In this document: positions 55,474 to 64,000 of the stretch, one piece after another
Layout: every line of letters begins with the position of its first letter
Numbering within the stretch: the stretch's first letter is position 1
NCBI RefSeq assembly: GCF_000312045.1
Contig: NZ_HE978635.1
Span: 897,296 to 961,295, forward strand
Direction of reading: 5' to 3'
Origin: Noviherbaspirillum massiliense JC206
GTDB lineage: Bacteria > Pseudomonadota > Gammaproteobacteria > Burkholderiales > Burkholderiaceae_D
Length of the DNA stretch: 64,000 bases
Program-made: the position numbers and the translations under genes
The notes under the pieces: model-generated
The model's input: the letters and a program-made list of their open reading frames with translations, nothing else
Databases searched by the model: none
What the model was told of the DNA's origin: nothing

Positions 55474-56871
55474 ATGAGTCTCTTCCGCAAGAAGAACATC
55501 GACGCCATGCTCGCCGTGGCCAAAGACGATGGTCTGAAGAAGGTGCTTGGCCCGACGGACCTCGTGATGATGGGCATCGGCGCCATTGTTGGCACCGGCA
55601 TCTTCGTCCTGACCGGCACGGGTGCGCTGACTGCCGGCCCGGCGCTGACGGTGTCGTTCCTCATCGCAGCCATCGCCTGCGGATTTGCCGCACTGTGCTA
55701 TGCCGAGTTTGCATCGGCGATCCCGGTATCGGGATCCATCTATACCTACAGCTATGCCACCCTCGGCGAAATCGTCGCCTGGATCATCGGCTGGGATCTG
55801 CTGCTGGAGTATGGGTTGGCCACGTCCGCGGTGTCGGTTGGCTGGTCCGGATATTTCCAGTCGCTGATGGCAGGCTTCGGCCTGCACTTGCCAGCGGTGC
55901 TCACGGCCGCGCCGGGCGCATTGCCGGGTGTCCACACGCTCCTGAACCTGCCCGCGTTCCTGATCATGATGGTAATTGCCTGGGTGGTGTCGTATGGCGT
56001 ACGCGAATCCGCGCGCGTCACCAACCTGATGGTGATCGTCAAGATCAGCGTCGTGCTGCTGTTTATCGCCGTTGGGGTCTGGCATGTGAAACCTGCCAAC
56101 TGGCAGCCGTTTTCGCCTTTCGGCGCGGCCGGCGTGTTCAACGCGGCAGCGCTGGTATTCTTTGCCTTCATCGGCTTCGATGCAGTCAGTTCGGCGGCAG
56201 AGGAGGTGCGCAATCCGCGGCGTGACCTGCCCATCGGCATCATCGGCTCACTGGCAGTCTGCACGGTGCTGTATGTGGCCATGGCCGCGATCATGACAGG
56301 CATCGTGCCGTTCCCGAAATTCGCGGGCGTGGACCATCCGGTTTCGCTGGCGCTGCAGTTTGCCGGCGAGACATGGGTGGCGGGCTTTGTGGACCTGGGC
56401 GCGATCCTCGGCATGACCACGGTGATCCTGGTGATGACCTTTGCGCAGACCCGCATCATCTTCGCGATGTCGCGCGACGGCCTGCTGCCCGAGCGACTCT
56501 CGTCGGTGCACCCTGTGCATGCCACGCCGTACTTCGCGACCTGGACTGTGGGCATCGTATTTGCCGTCATCGCCGCCTTCGTGCCGCTGAACGTGCTGGC
56601 CGAGCTCATCAATATCGGCACGCTGGCTGCCTTCACGCTGGTTTCCATTGCCGTGCTGGTGTTGCGCCGCACCCGCCCGGACCTGCCGCACGCGTTCCGC
56701 TGCCCCGGGGGACCTGTCGTGCCGGTACTGTCGATCGCTTTCTGCGCCTTCCTCATCGCACACCTGCAGGCACTGACGTGGATAGCCTTTCTGATCTGGC
56801 TGGTGCTGGGACTGGCGATCTACTTCCTGTACGCCCGGCGCAATGCCGTGCTGCATAACCACGGCGGCTGA
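55474..56871 (+). CDS. APC-family amino-acid permease
   Basis: A 465-residue membrane protein with twelve helices of the cationic amino acid transporter-like (YhdG/CAT) APC group. Signatures are MGIGAIVGTGIFVLTG in TM1, SGSIYTYSYATLGEIVAWIIGWDLLLEY, and FFAFIGFDAVSSAAEEVRNP in TM6. It imports amino acids by cation symport; the exact substrate is unknown. Its 3' end (from 56846) is repeated in decayed form at 59037. It is the only transporter here with no neighbouring regulator. Confidence 0.93.
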   Translation: MSLFRKKNIDAMLAVAKDDGLKKVLGPTDLVMMGIGAIVGTGIFVLTGTGALTAGPALTVSFLIAAIACGFAALCYAEFASAIPVSGSIYTYSYATLGEIVAWIIGWDLLLEYGLATSAVSVGWSGYFQSLMAGFGLHLPAVLTAAPGALPGVHTLLNLPAFLIMMVIAWVVSYGVRESARVTNLMVIVKISVVLLFIAVGVWHVKPANWQPFSPFGAAGVFNAAALVFFAFIGFDAVSSAAEEVRNPRRDLPIGIIGSLAVCTVLYVAMAAIMTGIVPFPKFAGVDHPVSLALQFAGETWVAGFVDLGAILGMTTVILVMTFAQTRIIFAMSRDGLLPERLSSVHPVHATPYFATWTVGIVFAVIAAFVPLNVLAELINIGTLAAFTLVSIAVLVLRRTRPDLPHAFRCPGGPVVPVLSIAFCAFLIAHLQALTWIAFLIWLVLGLAIYFLYARRNAVLHNHGG

Positions 56872-57088
56872 CGCTGACCAGCGGAGAGATTCAGCGTGGC
56901 GCATGCCATGCCGGCCGGCGTCTTCACGTGCGCAAGGCCGCGCACCAGCACCTGATCCGCCGCCGGAAAGTCGACGCGAAGAGACGCCGCCAAGGGTCTT
57001 GGAAATTCATCCGATACAGGTGACGTGGCCCACGTTGATCAAAAAATGTCCGAGTCGGAGACCGAGCGTCACCGAGTTGCCTGAATAT
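56846..57088. repeat. Duplicated segment copy 1: permease 3' end and downstream DNA
   Basis: CCGTGCTGCATAACCACGGC and the following 90 bases match 59037-59131 with few differences, then similarity continues in pieces (CTTGGAAA..., GTTGCCTGAA) to about 57088, with one insertion of about 45 bases. It includes the last nine codons of the permease. The rest of 56872-57566 contains no gene. Confidence 0.8.
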
Positions 57089-57566
57089 TGGGGGTCGTCG
57101 CCCCCGGAATGCGAAGCAGGCAGGGCCTGCCCCACTTTACTTCGCAGACTCTCCGGTTCTGGCGGTTTGCAGACACCGTCAGATTTCTGCCAAGGGCGAG
57201 AAGTAGACGTTGCATATCGCCAATCAGGGTCCGGACCAGGCTCGCGCGATTGCGCTATACTCGACACGGGTGCTCATAGTCCAAGTATGAGCAGGTTCAT
57301 GCGACGGTCGGGCCGCCTCGCGGCTTCCTGTCGGCCAAATGAACGCACCCTCACGACTCTTGCCCATTCATGCCTCGTCTCCAGCGGGGTTCAGTTTCCC
57401 AAGGCACACCCTCCTGGCATGCAATTCAAGCCGAGCGCCGCCGGCAATTCTCCCGCCACCTGGTCGAGAGATACTCCCGCTTCCGACAGGGACGTACTTT
57501 CATGATCAGTACCGATGCACACAACTGCGTGCTCATCAGAAAAAGCAAAATGGACGAGAAGATTTT
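57089..57566. other. Intergenic stretch between permease and antiporter-like gene
   Basis: About 480 bp without a supportable gene. Short frames on both strands lack homology and ribosome sites. The GAGAAG before the ATG of the antiporter-like gene marks its translation start. Confidence 0.5.
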
Positions 57567-58820
57567 ATGGAACACATCAACCTTATTGCCGCCGTCATTT
57601 TCGGCTTGGCCCTCATCCACACCTTTTCAGCGAAGTCTTTCGAGCGTCTTGCTGACCGCAGTCCCCGGCATGCCGGACTGTTCCATCTGCTGGGCGAGAT
57701 CGAAGTTGTCTTCGGCTTCTGGGCATTCATCCTCATCGCCATCATGGCACTGACAGTCGGAGAGGAACAGGCTATCGGGTATCTGGAATCGCAGCAATAC
57801 ACCGAACCCCTGTTTGTGTTCGTCATCATGGTTGTGGCCGCTTCACGGCCTGTGCTCGAGGCGGTACGCACGGCAATTGCGGCAGCGGCCAGACTCGCGC
57901 CGACAGACACCTTGGTGGCGCGAGTCTGGCTTTGCTTCGCCGTGGTTCCGCTGATCGGCTCGTTAGTCACGGAACCGGCTGCCATGACGCTCGCGGCATT
58001 GATGCTGGCTCCACTCGTATTCCGCCCCGGCATTCCCGAGTGGCTCAAGTACGCAGCACTCGGCGTTTTGTTCGTCAACATCTCCATTGGCGGCACGCTC
58101 ACTTCTTTTGCCGCCCCGCCAGTGCTGATGGTCGCCACAAGCTGGCAATGGGACACCGCTTTCATGGCGGCGAATTTTGGCTGGAAAGCCGGAGCTGCCG
58201 TAATGGTCAATGCGACTTGCATCACATGGCTCCTGCGCAAGCATTTGGTGTCGCCCGGCCACGCTGCCGAAGCCGAGCCGCAAACCGATGTACCACTGGT
58301 GGTAATGCTGATACATCTGGCTTTTCTAGGCGCGGTCGTGGTGTTCGCGCACCATCCGGTCGTATTCCTTGGCGTATTTCTGTTTTTCCTCGGCTACACG
58401 CACGCCTACTCACAATTTCAGAGTCCGCTGATCCTGAAGGAAGGACTTCTGGTGGGATTTTTCCTCGCAGGTCTGGTGGTGCTAGGCGGCCTGCAGCAGT
58501 GGTGGCTGCAACCCATCGTCTCCAGCCTCGAACCAACCGCCTTGTTTTTCGGCGCCCTTGGCCTGACCGCCATCACCGACAACGCGGCACTGACCTATCT
58601 CGGATCGCTCATCGAAGGCATATCCGACCAGGCGAAGTACATGCTGGTCGCCGGGGCGGTCGCAGGAGGGGGCCTTACTGTCATTGCCAATGCGCCGAAT
58701 CCGGCCGGGGTTGCGCTTTTGCGCGATGGATTCAATGACGGCAGCATCGGGATCGGAGGGCTGCTTGCGGGTGCCATCCTGCCCACACTGGTCGCCGCCG
58801 GATTTCTCCTCCTGCTTTGA
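57567..58820 (+). CDS. Putative Na+/H+ antiporter (membrane carrier)
   Basis: A 417-residue protein with about eleven helices, of the 'putative Na+/H+ antiporter' family. Landmarks: FGLALIHTFSAKSFERLADR at the start, LVTEPAAMTLAALMLAPLVF and the NISIGGTLTSFAAPPVLMVA re-entrant-like loop, then TAITDNAALTYLGSLI and VIANAPNPAGVALLRDGF. The D-N pair in TDNAAL resembles ion-binding sites. ATG 57567 was chosen as the family start; the longer frame is non-homologous. The ion is not proven by sequence. Confidence 0.85.
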   Translation: MEHINLIAAVIFGLALIHTFSAKSFERLADRSPRHAGLFHLLGEIEVVFGFWAFILIAIMALTVGEEQAIGYLESQQYTEPLFVFVIMVVAASRPVLEAVRTAIAAAARLAPTDTLVARVWLCFAVVPLIGSLVTEPAAMTLAALMLAPLVFRPGIPEWLKYAALGVLFVNISIGGTLTSFAAPPVLMVATSWQWDTAFMAANFGWKAGAAVMVNATCITWLLRKHLVSPGHAAEAEPQTDVPLVVMLIHLAFLGAVVVFAHHPVVFLGVFLFFLGYTHAYSQFQSPLILKEGLLVGFFLAGLVVLGGLQQWWLQPIVSSLEPTALFFGALGLTAITDNAALTYLGSLIEGISDQAKYMLVAGAVAGGGLTVIANAPNPAGVALLRDGFNDGSIGIGGLLAGAILPTLVAAGFLLLL

Positions 58821-59382
58821 GCGAAGCAAAAAACGGCCGTACAGGTCAGCCGCAGGCACCACCCTATGCCGCGTCAGCCCTGAGTGCTCATCAGTATGCC
58901 ATCGTAGGAGACGGTTAAACGTCCGACATAGCCGCCTTGGACCGGCCTGGCAGGGCGGCAGTCGATATCACATCCTCATGGCTTGCCTGCCGCGCCTGCT
59001 TGACCAGCGTCACCGGCACCTGCACCGCATGCACGACCGTGCTGCATAACCACGGCGACTGAGGCTGACTAGCAGAGCGATTCAGCGTGGCACATGAAGG
59101 CCATGCTGGCCGGCGTCGTCACGTGCGCAAAGTGCTGCCACAACGTCTTGGAAAATCCACCGGCACGGATGAGATGGCCCGGCCGGTTCGAAACTCCTCG
59201 AGCGAGGGACCGGACGCCACCCGGTTGCCTGAACACGGGCAGCGTCCACTCTGGAACGCAATGCAGTCAAGGAGCCGCACCGATTTGTCCAGCTTGCACA
59301 GCTGCGGTTCTGACCGACAACGGACTTAAGCAATCGTCCGCATTGCCCAAAGCCAGAATCGCTCGAATAATTTCCAGCGCGG
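58821..59382. other. Intergenic stretch holding decayed duplication copy 2
   Basis: No intact gene. The segment 59037-59240 resembles 56846-57088. Elsewhere nothing recognisable was found. Confidence 0.55.
59037..59240. repeat. Duplicated segment copy 2: relic of a permease 3' end
   Basis: CCGTGCTGCATAACCACGGC is followed by a stop at the same place as in the permease copy, then about 190 bases of the same downstream sequence in worn form. The upstream coding part is missing, so it is the trace of a lost second copy or of a local duplication. Confidence 0.78.
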
Positions 59383-60099
59383 TTACTCTGCCTTGCACGC
59401 GATCCACGCTCCCCAGAACAAGCTGGAAAAGAATCGCTTCGGACTTGCAAACCCGCTACCGGCCAGCAAGGCGAATACAGCTGCTTCGGAATGCGGCGGA
59501 TCGGCCCCTTGCAGAATCTTGCCCAGTTTGGCCTTGATCTCATCTGCAGTTGCGCCGTGCATACGCCAGCGTTCACCCCAGGCTTTCAGCATGAGCGGCT
59601 CGCTGGCGTAAGCATAATGATTGCCTGCCAATATCAGCGGTGCCCCTGGCTTGAGGCGGGACGATATTGCCCGGAGTATCTCCCGTTTTGCTTCGTCGCC
59701 AGGCAAGTGGTGCAGAACACCGACTAAGGTCGCAGCATCAAACGCCGGTTCATTTGGCAGATCCTCCACTCGTCCCAGGATCACTTCAGTCCGCCCGGCC
59801 ATGCCTGCCTCGGCAATCCGGGCCCGGGCAATCTCCAGCATCGGCTCCGACGGATCGATTGCCGTAAAGCGCCAGTTGGATTCCATGCGCCCTGCTCTCG
59901 TGATTTCCTGCGCCGGACCACCTGCCCCTACTACCAGCAGCTTCGCCGCACTTCCTGTCCCCAACTGGGCAGAGAGCATGCAGGCTGCCAGCTCATGACA
60001 TGCATCGTAGCCGGCAAGGGCGATACGGCTTTGCTGTTCATATTCTGCGGCGCGCGCAGGGTCGAATTTGCTCGCGCTATCGAGGCGTGCTTCTGGCAT
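59383..60099 (-). CDS. Class I SAM-dependent methyltransferase
   Basis: A 238-residue methyltransferase. Motif I is KLLVVGAGGPAQE, motif II AIDPSEPMLEIARARI, motif III-IV GVLHHLPGDEAKREIL and GAPLILAGNHY. Substrate unknown. ATG 60099 follows AGGAG. It is divergent from an MmyB-type regulator, which in other bacteria often control adjacent methyltransferase or reductase genes. Its 3' end is repeated as a fragment at 44939. Confidence 0.9.
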   Translation of the reverse strand: MPEARLDSASKFDPARAAEYEQQSRIALAGYDACHELAACMLSAQLGTGSAAKLLVVGAGGPAQEITRAGRMESNWRFTAIDPSEPMLEIARARIAEAGMAGRTEVILGRVEDLPNEPAFDAATLVGVLHHLPGDEAKREILRAISSRLKPGAPLILAGNHYAYASEPLMLKAWGERWRMHGATADEIKAKLGKILQGADPPHSEAAVFALLAGSGFASPKRFFSSLFWGAWIACKAE

Positions 60100-60183
60100 G
60101 GTCAACTCCTTTAAGTTGGCATTGGCATTGTCTGCTGCGCAGGATAGCTGCAGAATCATGCTATTAAAAGATGACAATTTATC

Positions 60184-60202
60184 CTGGTATAAGAGCTACC
60201 AG
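60184..60202. promoter_or_regulatory. Inverted repeat in the divergent methyltransferase/regulator gap
   Basis: CTGGTA and TACCAG form a perfect 6-bp inverted repeat around a 7-base spacer that overlaps TATAAG, a likely -10 box for the regulator gene. It lies 22 bases upstream of its ATG and is a candidate autoregulatory operator. Confidence 0.5.
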
Positions 60203-60224
60203 TTCACCCATATGCGAACGAAAA

Positions 60225-61007
60225 ATGACTAGCAAACTCGGCGCGTTCGTCCGCGCTCACCGCGAACGCATAGGCCCGGCATCCATCGGTCTTCCCACAG
60301 GCGAGCGCCGTCGAACCCCGGGCTTGAGGCGTGAAGAACTGGCCGTCCTTTGTGGCGTCAGTGCTACCTGGATAACATGGCTGGAGCAAGGAAGGCCTGT
60401 AACGGCATCTGCAAAGACGCTTTCGGGCCTTGCTACGGCTTTGCGCTTGTCGAAGGCTGAGCGAAGCTATCTCTTCAGGCTTGCTGACAAGGTAGATCCC
60501 GATGCGCACATAAAAGACCTCGCTGATGCAAAAGCCAAAGAAATATCGGGGCTAGTTGAAGTCATATCGACACCGGCATATGTCCTGGATCGCCAATGGA
60601 ACGCCGTGGCATGGAATGACCCGGCGGCACAACTTTTTCTGACCTGGTTGGGCAAGGAAAGCCTGGAGGGCGAGCGCAATCTGCTCAGGTTCATGTTTTT
60701 GCAAGCTTCCGCCAGAGACTTTGTTGTTGACTGGCCAGAACGCGCCCGGCGATTGGTCGCGGAGTTTCGGGCGGAATGCGGAAAGGGAATCGATGATCCG
60801 CCGATCAAGGATTTGATCGCCGCGTTGCGCGACCGCAGCAGCGATTTCGCGCTGCTGTGGGATGCACAGGAAGTAGTGACAAGAGAAGGCGGCATCAGGA
60901 CCTTCATGCATCCCTTTGCCGGACGCCTGACATTCGAGCAGATGGCGCTCCAGCTTCAGGGACGTCCGGATCTCAAGCTGACGATACTGTTGCAGGCCTC
61001 AAAGTAA
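60225..61007 (+). CDS. XRE-type regulator with MmyB-like ligand domain
   Basis: A 260-residue protein. The N-terminal HTH (about 1-75) contains TPGLRREELAVLCGVSATWI and TWLEQGRPVTASAKTLSGLA; the C-terminal PAS-like MmyB ligand domain has VLDRQWNAVAWNDPAAQLF and a late FAGRLTFEQMALQLQGRPDL. Such regulators bind fatty-acid-like ligands and control adjacent oxidoreductase or methyltransferase genes. ATG 60225 is the family start. The divergent partner is the methyltransferase. Confidence 0.93.
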   Translation: MTSKLGAFVRAHRERIGPASIGLPTGERRRTPGLRREELAVLCGVSATWITWLEQGRPVTASAKTLSGLATALRLSKAERSYLFRLADKVDPDAHIKDLADAKAKEISGLVEVISTPAYVLDRQWNAVAWNDPAAQLFLTWLGKESLEGERNLLRFMFLQASARDFVVDWPERARRLVAEFRAECGKGIDDPPIKDLIAALRDRSSDFALLWDAQEVVTREGGIRTFMHPFAGRLTFEQMALQLQGRPDLKLTILLQASK

Positions 61008-61147
61008 AGGGAGCTGCAGGTCTCTGCTTCTGGCCGCAAGCAGCCCGGTTCGTTGATATTGCTCACGCCACTTGTCTCGGCGTCGCCTATTTTTGTATAA
61101 GCGGCGCCGCTTGTGCGGCCTGGCTCGTGGACCGAAGGAGTCTTTCT

Positions 61148-61618
61148 ATGAAACTATTTGGCGCGGTTGTTCTGTCGTTGCTGCTTTTCGGATGCGCTAC
61201 GAAACAGGGCGTGCAGGCATCGCGCACAGAAGAGTGCAGGTCCATATCGGAACAAGAGATTGCAGCCCTGTTTGATCGGTGGAACCAATCGCTGCAAACC
61301 GGAGATCCGCACAAGGTGACAGCCAATTACGCGGAGACTGCAATTCTTCTTCCTACTGTTTCTAACCAGCCGCGCCTTACCACGGCCGAGCGGGAAGACT
61401 ACTTCCAAAAATTCTTGATGGACCGTCCCTCAGGCAAGATCAATTCCCGCAGGATTTATTTGGGATGCAATTCCGCCGTTGATGCCGGGCTATACACCTT
61501 CACCTTCGCAAGAACGGGAGCGATGGTTGCGGCGCGTTATACCTACACCTATGCCTGGGATGGAAAGCAATGGCTGATTACCAGCCATCACTCATCAGCC
61601 ATGCCGGAGAAGAAATAA
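61148..61618 (+). CDS. Lipoprotein with SgcJ/NTF2-like domain
   Basis: A 156-residue lipoprotein: signal with lipobox LLFGC (Cys16), then an NTF2-like fold of the SgcJ/EcaC (CaMKII-association-like) family: IAALFDRWNQSLQTGDPHKV, YAETAILLPTVSN, and the C-terminal ARYTYTYAWDGKQWLITSHHSS. The HHSS end is the conserved family tail. GGAG precedes ATG 61148 by 8 bases. It would sit in the envelope; function is not established. It lies convergent to the deaminase gene. Confidence 0.88.
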   Translation: MKLFGAVVLSLLLFGCATKQGVQASRTEECRSISEQEIAALFDRWNQSLQTGDPHKVTANYAETAILLPTVSNQPRLTTAEREDYFQKFLMDRPSGKINSRRIYLGCNSAVDAGLYTFTFARTGAMVAARYTYTYAWDGKQWLITSHHSSAMPEKK

Positions 61619-61695
61619 AAATGTATTCACCTGCTTCCGGCACCGCCTTCGCCAGTCGATGACCCAAATGATCCGGCAGCCCAGCAAGCAGGCGA

Positions 61696-63057
61696 TCAGC
61701 GCGCCGCTTGCGCCAGTTCCCGTGCAAGCAGGTTGTGCGTTTCCAGCACCGGTTCGAGTTCCACGCTGACCAGCCGGCCCTCGCGCACCACCACACGGCC
61801 ATTGATGATGCTGCAGGCGACGCTGGCTGGCGTGCAGAACACCAGGGCGGCGACGGGGTCGTGCAAGGCGCCGCCGAAACCGACCTGGCGCAGGTCGAAC
61901 ATCGCGAGGTCGGCCGACATGCCGGGCGCGAGCGCGCCGATGTCGTCGCGCCCGAGTACTTTCGCGCCGCCCAGGGTCGCGATTTCCAGCGCCTCGCGCG
62001 CCGTCATCGCCGCCGGCCCGAAGCCGACGCGCTGCAGCAGCATCGCCTGCCGCGCTTCCCCAAGGAGGTGGGCGGCATCGTTGGAAGCGCTGCCATCCAC
62101 GCCCAGCCCGACCGGCACGCCCCGGTCCCGCATGCGGCGCACCGGCGCAATGCCGGAGGCCAGGCGCATGTTGGAGCAGGGACAATGCGCGACCCCGGTC
62201 CCGGTATGCGCGAACAAATCGATACCTGCATCGTCGAGCTTCACGCAATGCGCATGCCAGACATCGTGCCCGACCCAGCCGCAATCCTCCGCATACTGCG
62301 CGGGCGTCATGTTGAACTTTTCGCGGCTGTAGGCAACGTCGTTGTCGTTTTCCGCCAGGTGGGTGTGCAGGGACACGCCGAAGCTGCGCGCCATCCGCGC
62401 CGACTCCCGCATCAGGTCGCGCGACACCGAAAAGGGCGAACAGGGCGCGACCACGATGCGCAGCATTGCATGGCGCTGCCCGTCGTGATAGGTCTCGATC
62501 AGGCGCTGGGTGTCCCTGAGGATCGCGGCTTCGCTTTCCACCACGCTGTCCGGCGGCAGGCCGCCTTGCGACTGCCCCACGCTCATGGCGCCGCGCGCCG
62601 CGTGAAAGCGCATACCGATATGCCGGGCAGCTTCGATGCTGTCGTCGAGCCGGCAATCGTTCGGATAGATATAGAGATGGTCGCTGGTCGTGGTGCAGCC
62701 CGAGAGCATCAGTTCCGTCATCGCCGTCAGGGTCGACACCCGGATCATCTCCGCATTCAGGTTCGCCCAGACCGGATACAACTGGCGCAGCCAGCCGAAC
62801 AATTCCGCATCCTGCGCGCCCGGTACCGCGCGCGTCAGGCTCTGGTACATATGGTGGTGGGTATTCACCAGACCGGGCAGCACCGCGTGGCCACGCGCGT
62901 CGATGACTTCGTCCGCGGTCTGCGGCAGCTCGGCGCTCTGGCCCACCTGTTCGATCACGTTACCCCGGATGAATACCGCGCCATCCGTGATTTCGCGGCG
63001 GGCGTCGTCCATGGTGATGAGGATGGCCGCATTGCGTACCAGGGTCGTCTTTTGCAT
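61696..63057 (-). CDS. 8-oxoguanine deaminase-type amidohydrolase
   Basis: A 453-residue TIM-barrel amidohydrolase of the TrzN/AtzA-like deaminase group. Zinc ligands: NTHHHMYQSL at the start of the barrel, SLHTHLAEN, and VGHDVWHAHC; the late GVDGSASND holds the catalytic Asp. This set of motifs and the MYQSLTRAVPGAQDAELFGW loop match 8-oxoguanine deaminase, which converts 8-oxoguanine to urate. The partner binding protein encoded divergently fits purine uptake. ATG 63057 is the family start. Confidence 0.9.
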   Translation of the reverse strand: MQKTTLVRNAAILITMDDARREITDGAVFIRGNVIEQVGQSAELPQTADEVIDARGHAVLPGLVNTHHHMYQSLTRAVPGAQDAELFGWLRQLYPVWANLNAEMIRVSTLTAMTELMLSGCTTTSDHLYIYPNDCRLDDSIEAARHIGMRFHAARGAMSVGQSQGGLPPDSVVESEAAILRDTQRLIETYHDGQRHAMLRIVVAPCSPFSVSRDLMRESARMARSFGVSLHTHLAENDNDVAYSREKFNMTPAQYAEDCGWVGHDVWHAHCVKLDDAGIDLFAHTGTGVAHCPCSNMRLASGIAPVRRMRDRGVPVGLGVDGSASNDAAHLLGEARQAMLLQRVGFGPAAMTAREALEIATLGGAKVLGRDDIGALAPGMSADLAMFDLRQVGFGGALHDPVAALVFCTPASVACSIINGRVVVREGRLVSVELEPVLETHNLLARELAQAAR

Positions 63058-63477
63058 CGTCAATACTTTCGGTTCCAATCGATTAAATGGGGGTTGCCGG
63101 AGCAGCACCGCATGTGCCAAGGATACCGTGCGGCGGCGGCGAACGCGACTGCCTGCTGCGTCCGACTCAAGCAGTGCACGCAATACGCGCCATGCAAGAC
63201 TTCTTCAGGCGCGCACCGAATCGACGCACCGAGGCCCGCGCGCACTCCATACCAGTGCGTGCCACATGCCGGCGAACCAAGTGTGTGCAGCATGTGAATG
63301 CATCTCTGTCGCCGCGGCGGTTCATGACGATGCCCTATGCCGCCGTCATCCCGGCGCTGGTTCCGATCCCGCATGACCTGGACTGGATACGGCCTGAATC
63401 CCTGGCTTGGATATTGCTATCAAGAACGGCAGCAGCACGCAATCGTTTGAACATTCAGAACAACTTCAGGGAATCTT
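63058..63477. other. Divergent intergenic region between deaminase and BMP lipoprotein genes
   Basis: About 420 bp with no gene, riboswitch or hairpin that could be identified with confidence. It must contain promoters for both directions. A purine riboswitch was looked for and its conserved core was not seen. Confidence 0.5.
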
Positions 63478-64000
63478 ATGTTCGATCCGAAAAAACGCAG
63501 CACACTCAAGTCGGGACTGGTCATTGCGGCTTCGTCGCTGATGCTAGCCGCATGCGGCAAGAAGGAAGAAACCAGGCCGGAAGCCGTACAGCCCGCAGGC
63601 GCGGCGACTGCCGCCAAGGCTGAACCGCTCAAAGTCGCCTTCGTGTACATCGGTCCGGTCGGCGACGCCGGCTGGTCGTTCGCGCACGACAATGCGAGGA
63701 AAGCGGTGGAAGCCGAGTTCGGCGACCGGATCAAGACCACCTATGTCGAAAAAGTGCCGGAAGGCGCGGATGCGGAGCGGGTGTTCCGCGACCTTGCATC
63801 GCAGGGCAACAAGATGATCTTCGCCACCAGCTTCGGCTACATGGAACCGATGCTGAAAGTCGCGAGGCAATTCCCGGACGTGAAATTCGAGCATGCTACC
63901 GGCTACAAGACAGCGCCGAACATGTCGGTCTATGAATCGCGAACATACGAAGGCGCGTATCTCGCCGGCGTGGTCGCGGGCAAGATGACGAAGACCAACA
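63478..64000 (+). CDS. BMP-family ABC transporter substrate-binding lipoprotein (cut by window edge)
   Basis: The first 174 residues are present: signal with lipobox LMLAAC (Cys26), then the BMP/PnrA domain start VAFVYIGPVGDAGWSFAHDN and TTYVEKVPEGADAERVFRDL, and FATSFGYMEPMLKVARQFP. Family members bind nucleosides, purines or related ligands for an ABC importer. Permease and ATPase genes would be expected downstream outside the window. AGGGA lies 5-9 bases before the ATG. Divergence from an 8-oxoguanine deaminase supports purine-type cargo. Confidence 0.92.
   Translation, partial: MFDPKKRSTLKSGLVIAASSLMLAACGKKEETRPEAVQPAGAATAAKAEPLKVAFVYIGPVGDAGWSFAHDNARKAVEAEFGDRIKTTYVEKVPEGADAERVFRDLASQGNKMIFATSFGYMEPMLKVARQFPDVKFEHATGYKTAPNMSVYESRTYEGAYLAGVVAGKMTKTN

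Noticed and set aside
58684-59049. Frame ending in the duplicated permease tail
   Set aside because: Its start lies in the antiporter-like gene and its translation is not the permease frame; it is a relic, not a gene.
59082-59576. Minus-strand frame overlapping the methyltransferase 3' end
   Set aside because: It reads the methyltransferase DNA in another frame and has no homology of its own.
63058-63477. Possible purine riboswitch before the BMP gene
   Set aside because: The conserved three-way-junction core could not be found by eye.

Overview
The window is high-GC bacterial DNA that reads as a betaproteobacterial chromosome, most likely Burkholderiales and possibly Oxalobacteraceae. The pointers are a Bug-type tripartite tricarboxylate substrate-binding protein, a PEP-CTERM exported protein, a long alternative complex III / caa3 oxidase operon and several typical Burkholderiales accessory genes. 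No rRNA, tRNA, CRISPR array, insertion sequence or integrase gene was seen. The genus is inference.

Layout. 0-2 kb: a cut-off LysR regulator divergent from an azoreductase/pirin pair. 2.28-5.16 kb: an integron-type cassette array without an integrase, with five attC sites, five or six small genes (including a COQ7-like di-iron protein and two immunity-family proteins) and an attI-like leader. 5.7-11.5 kb: an SphA-family outer-membrane protein, a chalcone-isomerase-like protein, a Ser/Gly/Thr-repeat exported protein, YciI, a cation efflux protein and a Xre/MbcA-RES toxin-antitoxin pair. 11.5-24.6 kb (minus strand): one near-continuous respiratory operon actABCDEF, a small membrane subunit, sco, ctaCDE, subunit IV and an SDR. 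ACIII should oxidise quinol and pass electrons to the caa3 oxidase, with Sco loading CuA. 24.7-32 kb: MarR, a DUF4142/cupredoxin pair, an SRPBCC protein, a CHASE-GGDEF cyclase, a Rnk-like factor, a Bug protein and a PEP-CTERM protein.

32.1-34.9 kb (minus strand): a second integrase-less cassette array carrying DUF2199, SnoaL-like, DMP19-like and small unknown genes. It shares attC sequence with the first array. 35.2-45 kb: trpS and gdhA as a tight pair, a second Rnk-like factor, a C45-type hydrolase, a TetR/YciI/Tag group behind a clear promoter-operator, and a KaiC-like ATPase overlapping a hybrid histidine kinase. 45-48.3 kb: AraC regulator and fosmidomycin-type exporter, then a lone cassette-like gene behind a second copy of the attI-like leader. 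48.4-55.2 kb: LysR, carboxymuconolactone-decarboxylase-like, cupin and SDR genes, then a two-subunit molybdenum hydroxylase with its XdhC maturation factor. 55.4-64 kb: amino-acid permease, Na+/H+ antiporter-like protein, SAM methyltransferase divergent from an MmyB-type regulator, a small lipoprotein, an 8-oxoguanine-deaminase-type enzyme and the start of a BMP-type purine-binding lipoprotein.

Several features cut across gene boundaries: a 52-bp palindromic repeat in three places (one inside the respiratory operon), a methyltransferase 3' fragment repeated 14.5 kb away, a decayed copy of the permease 3' end, and a DUF2199 gene whose conserved N-terminus has no start codon in frame.
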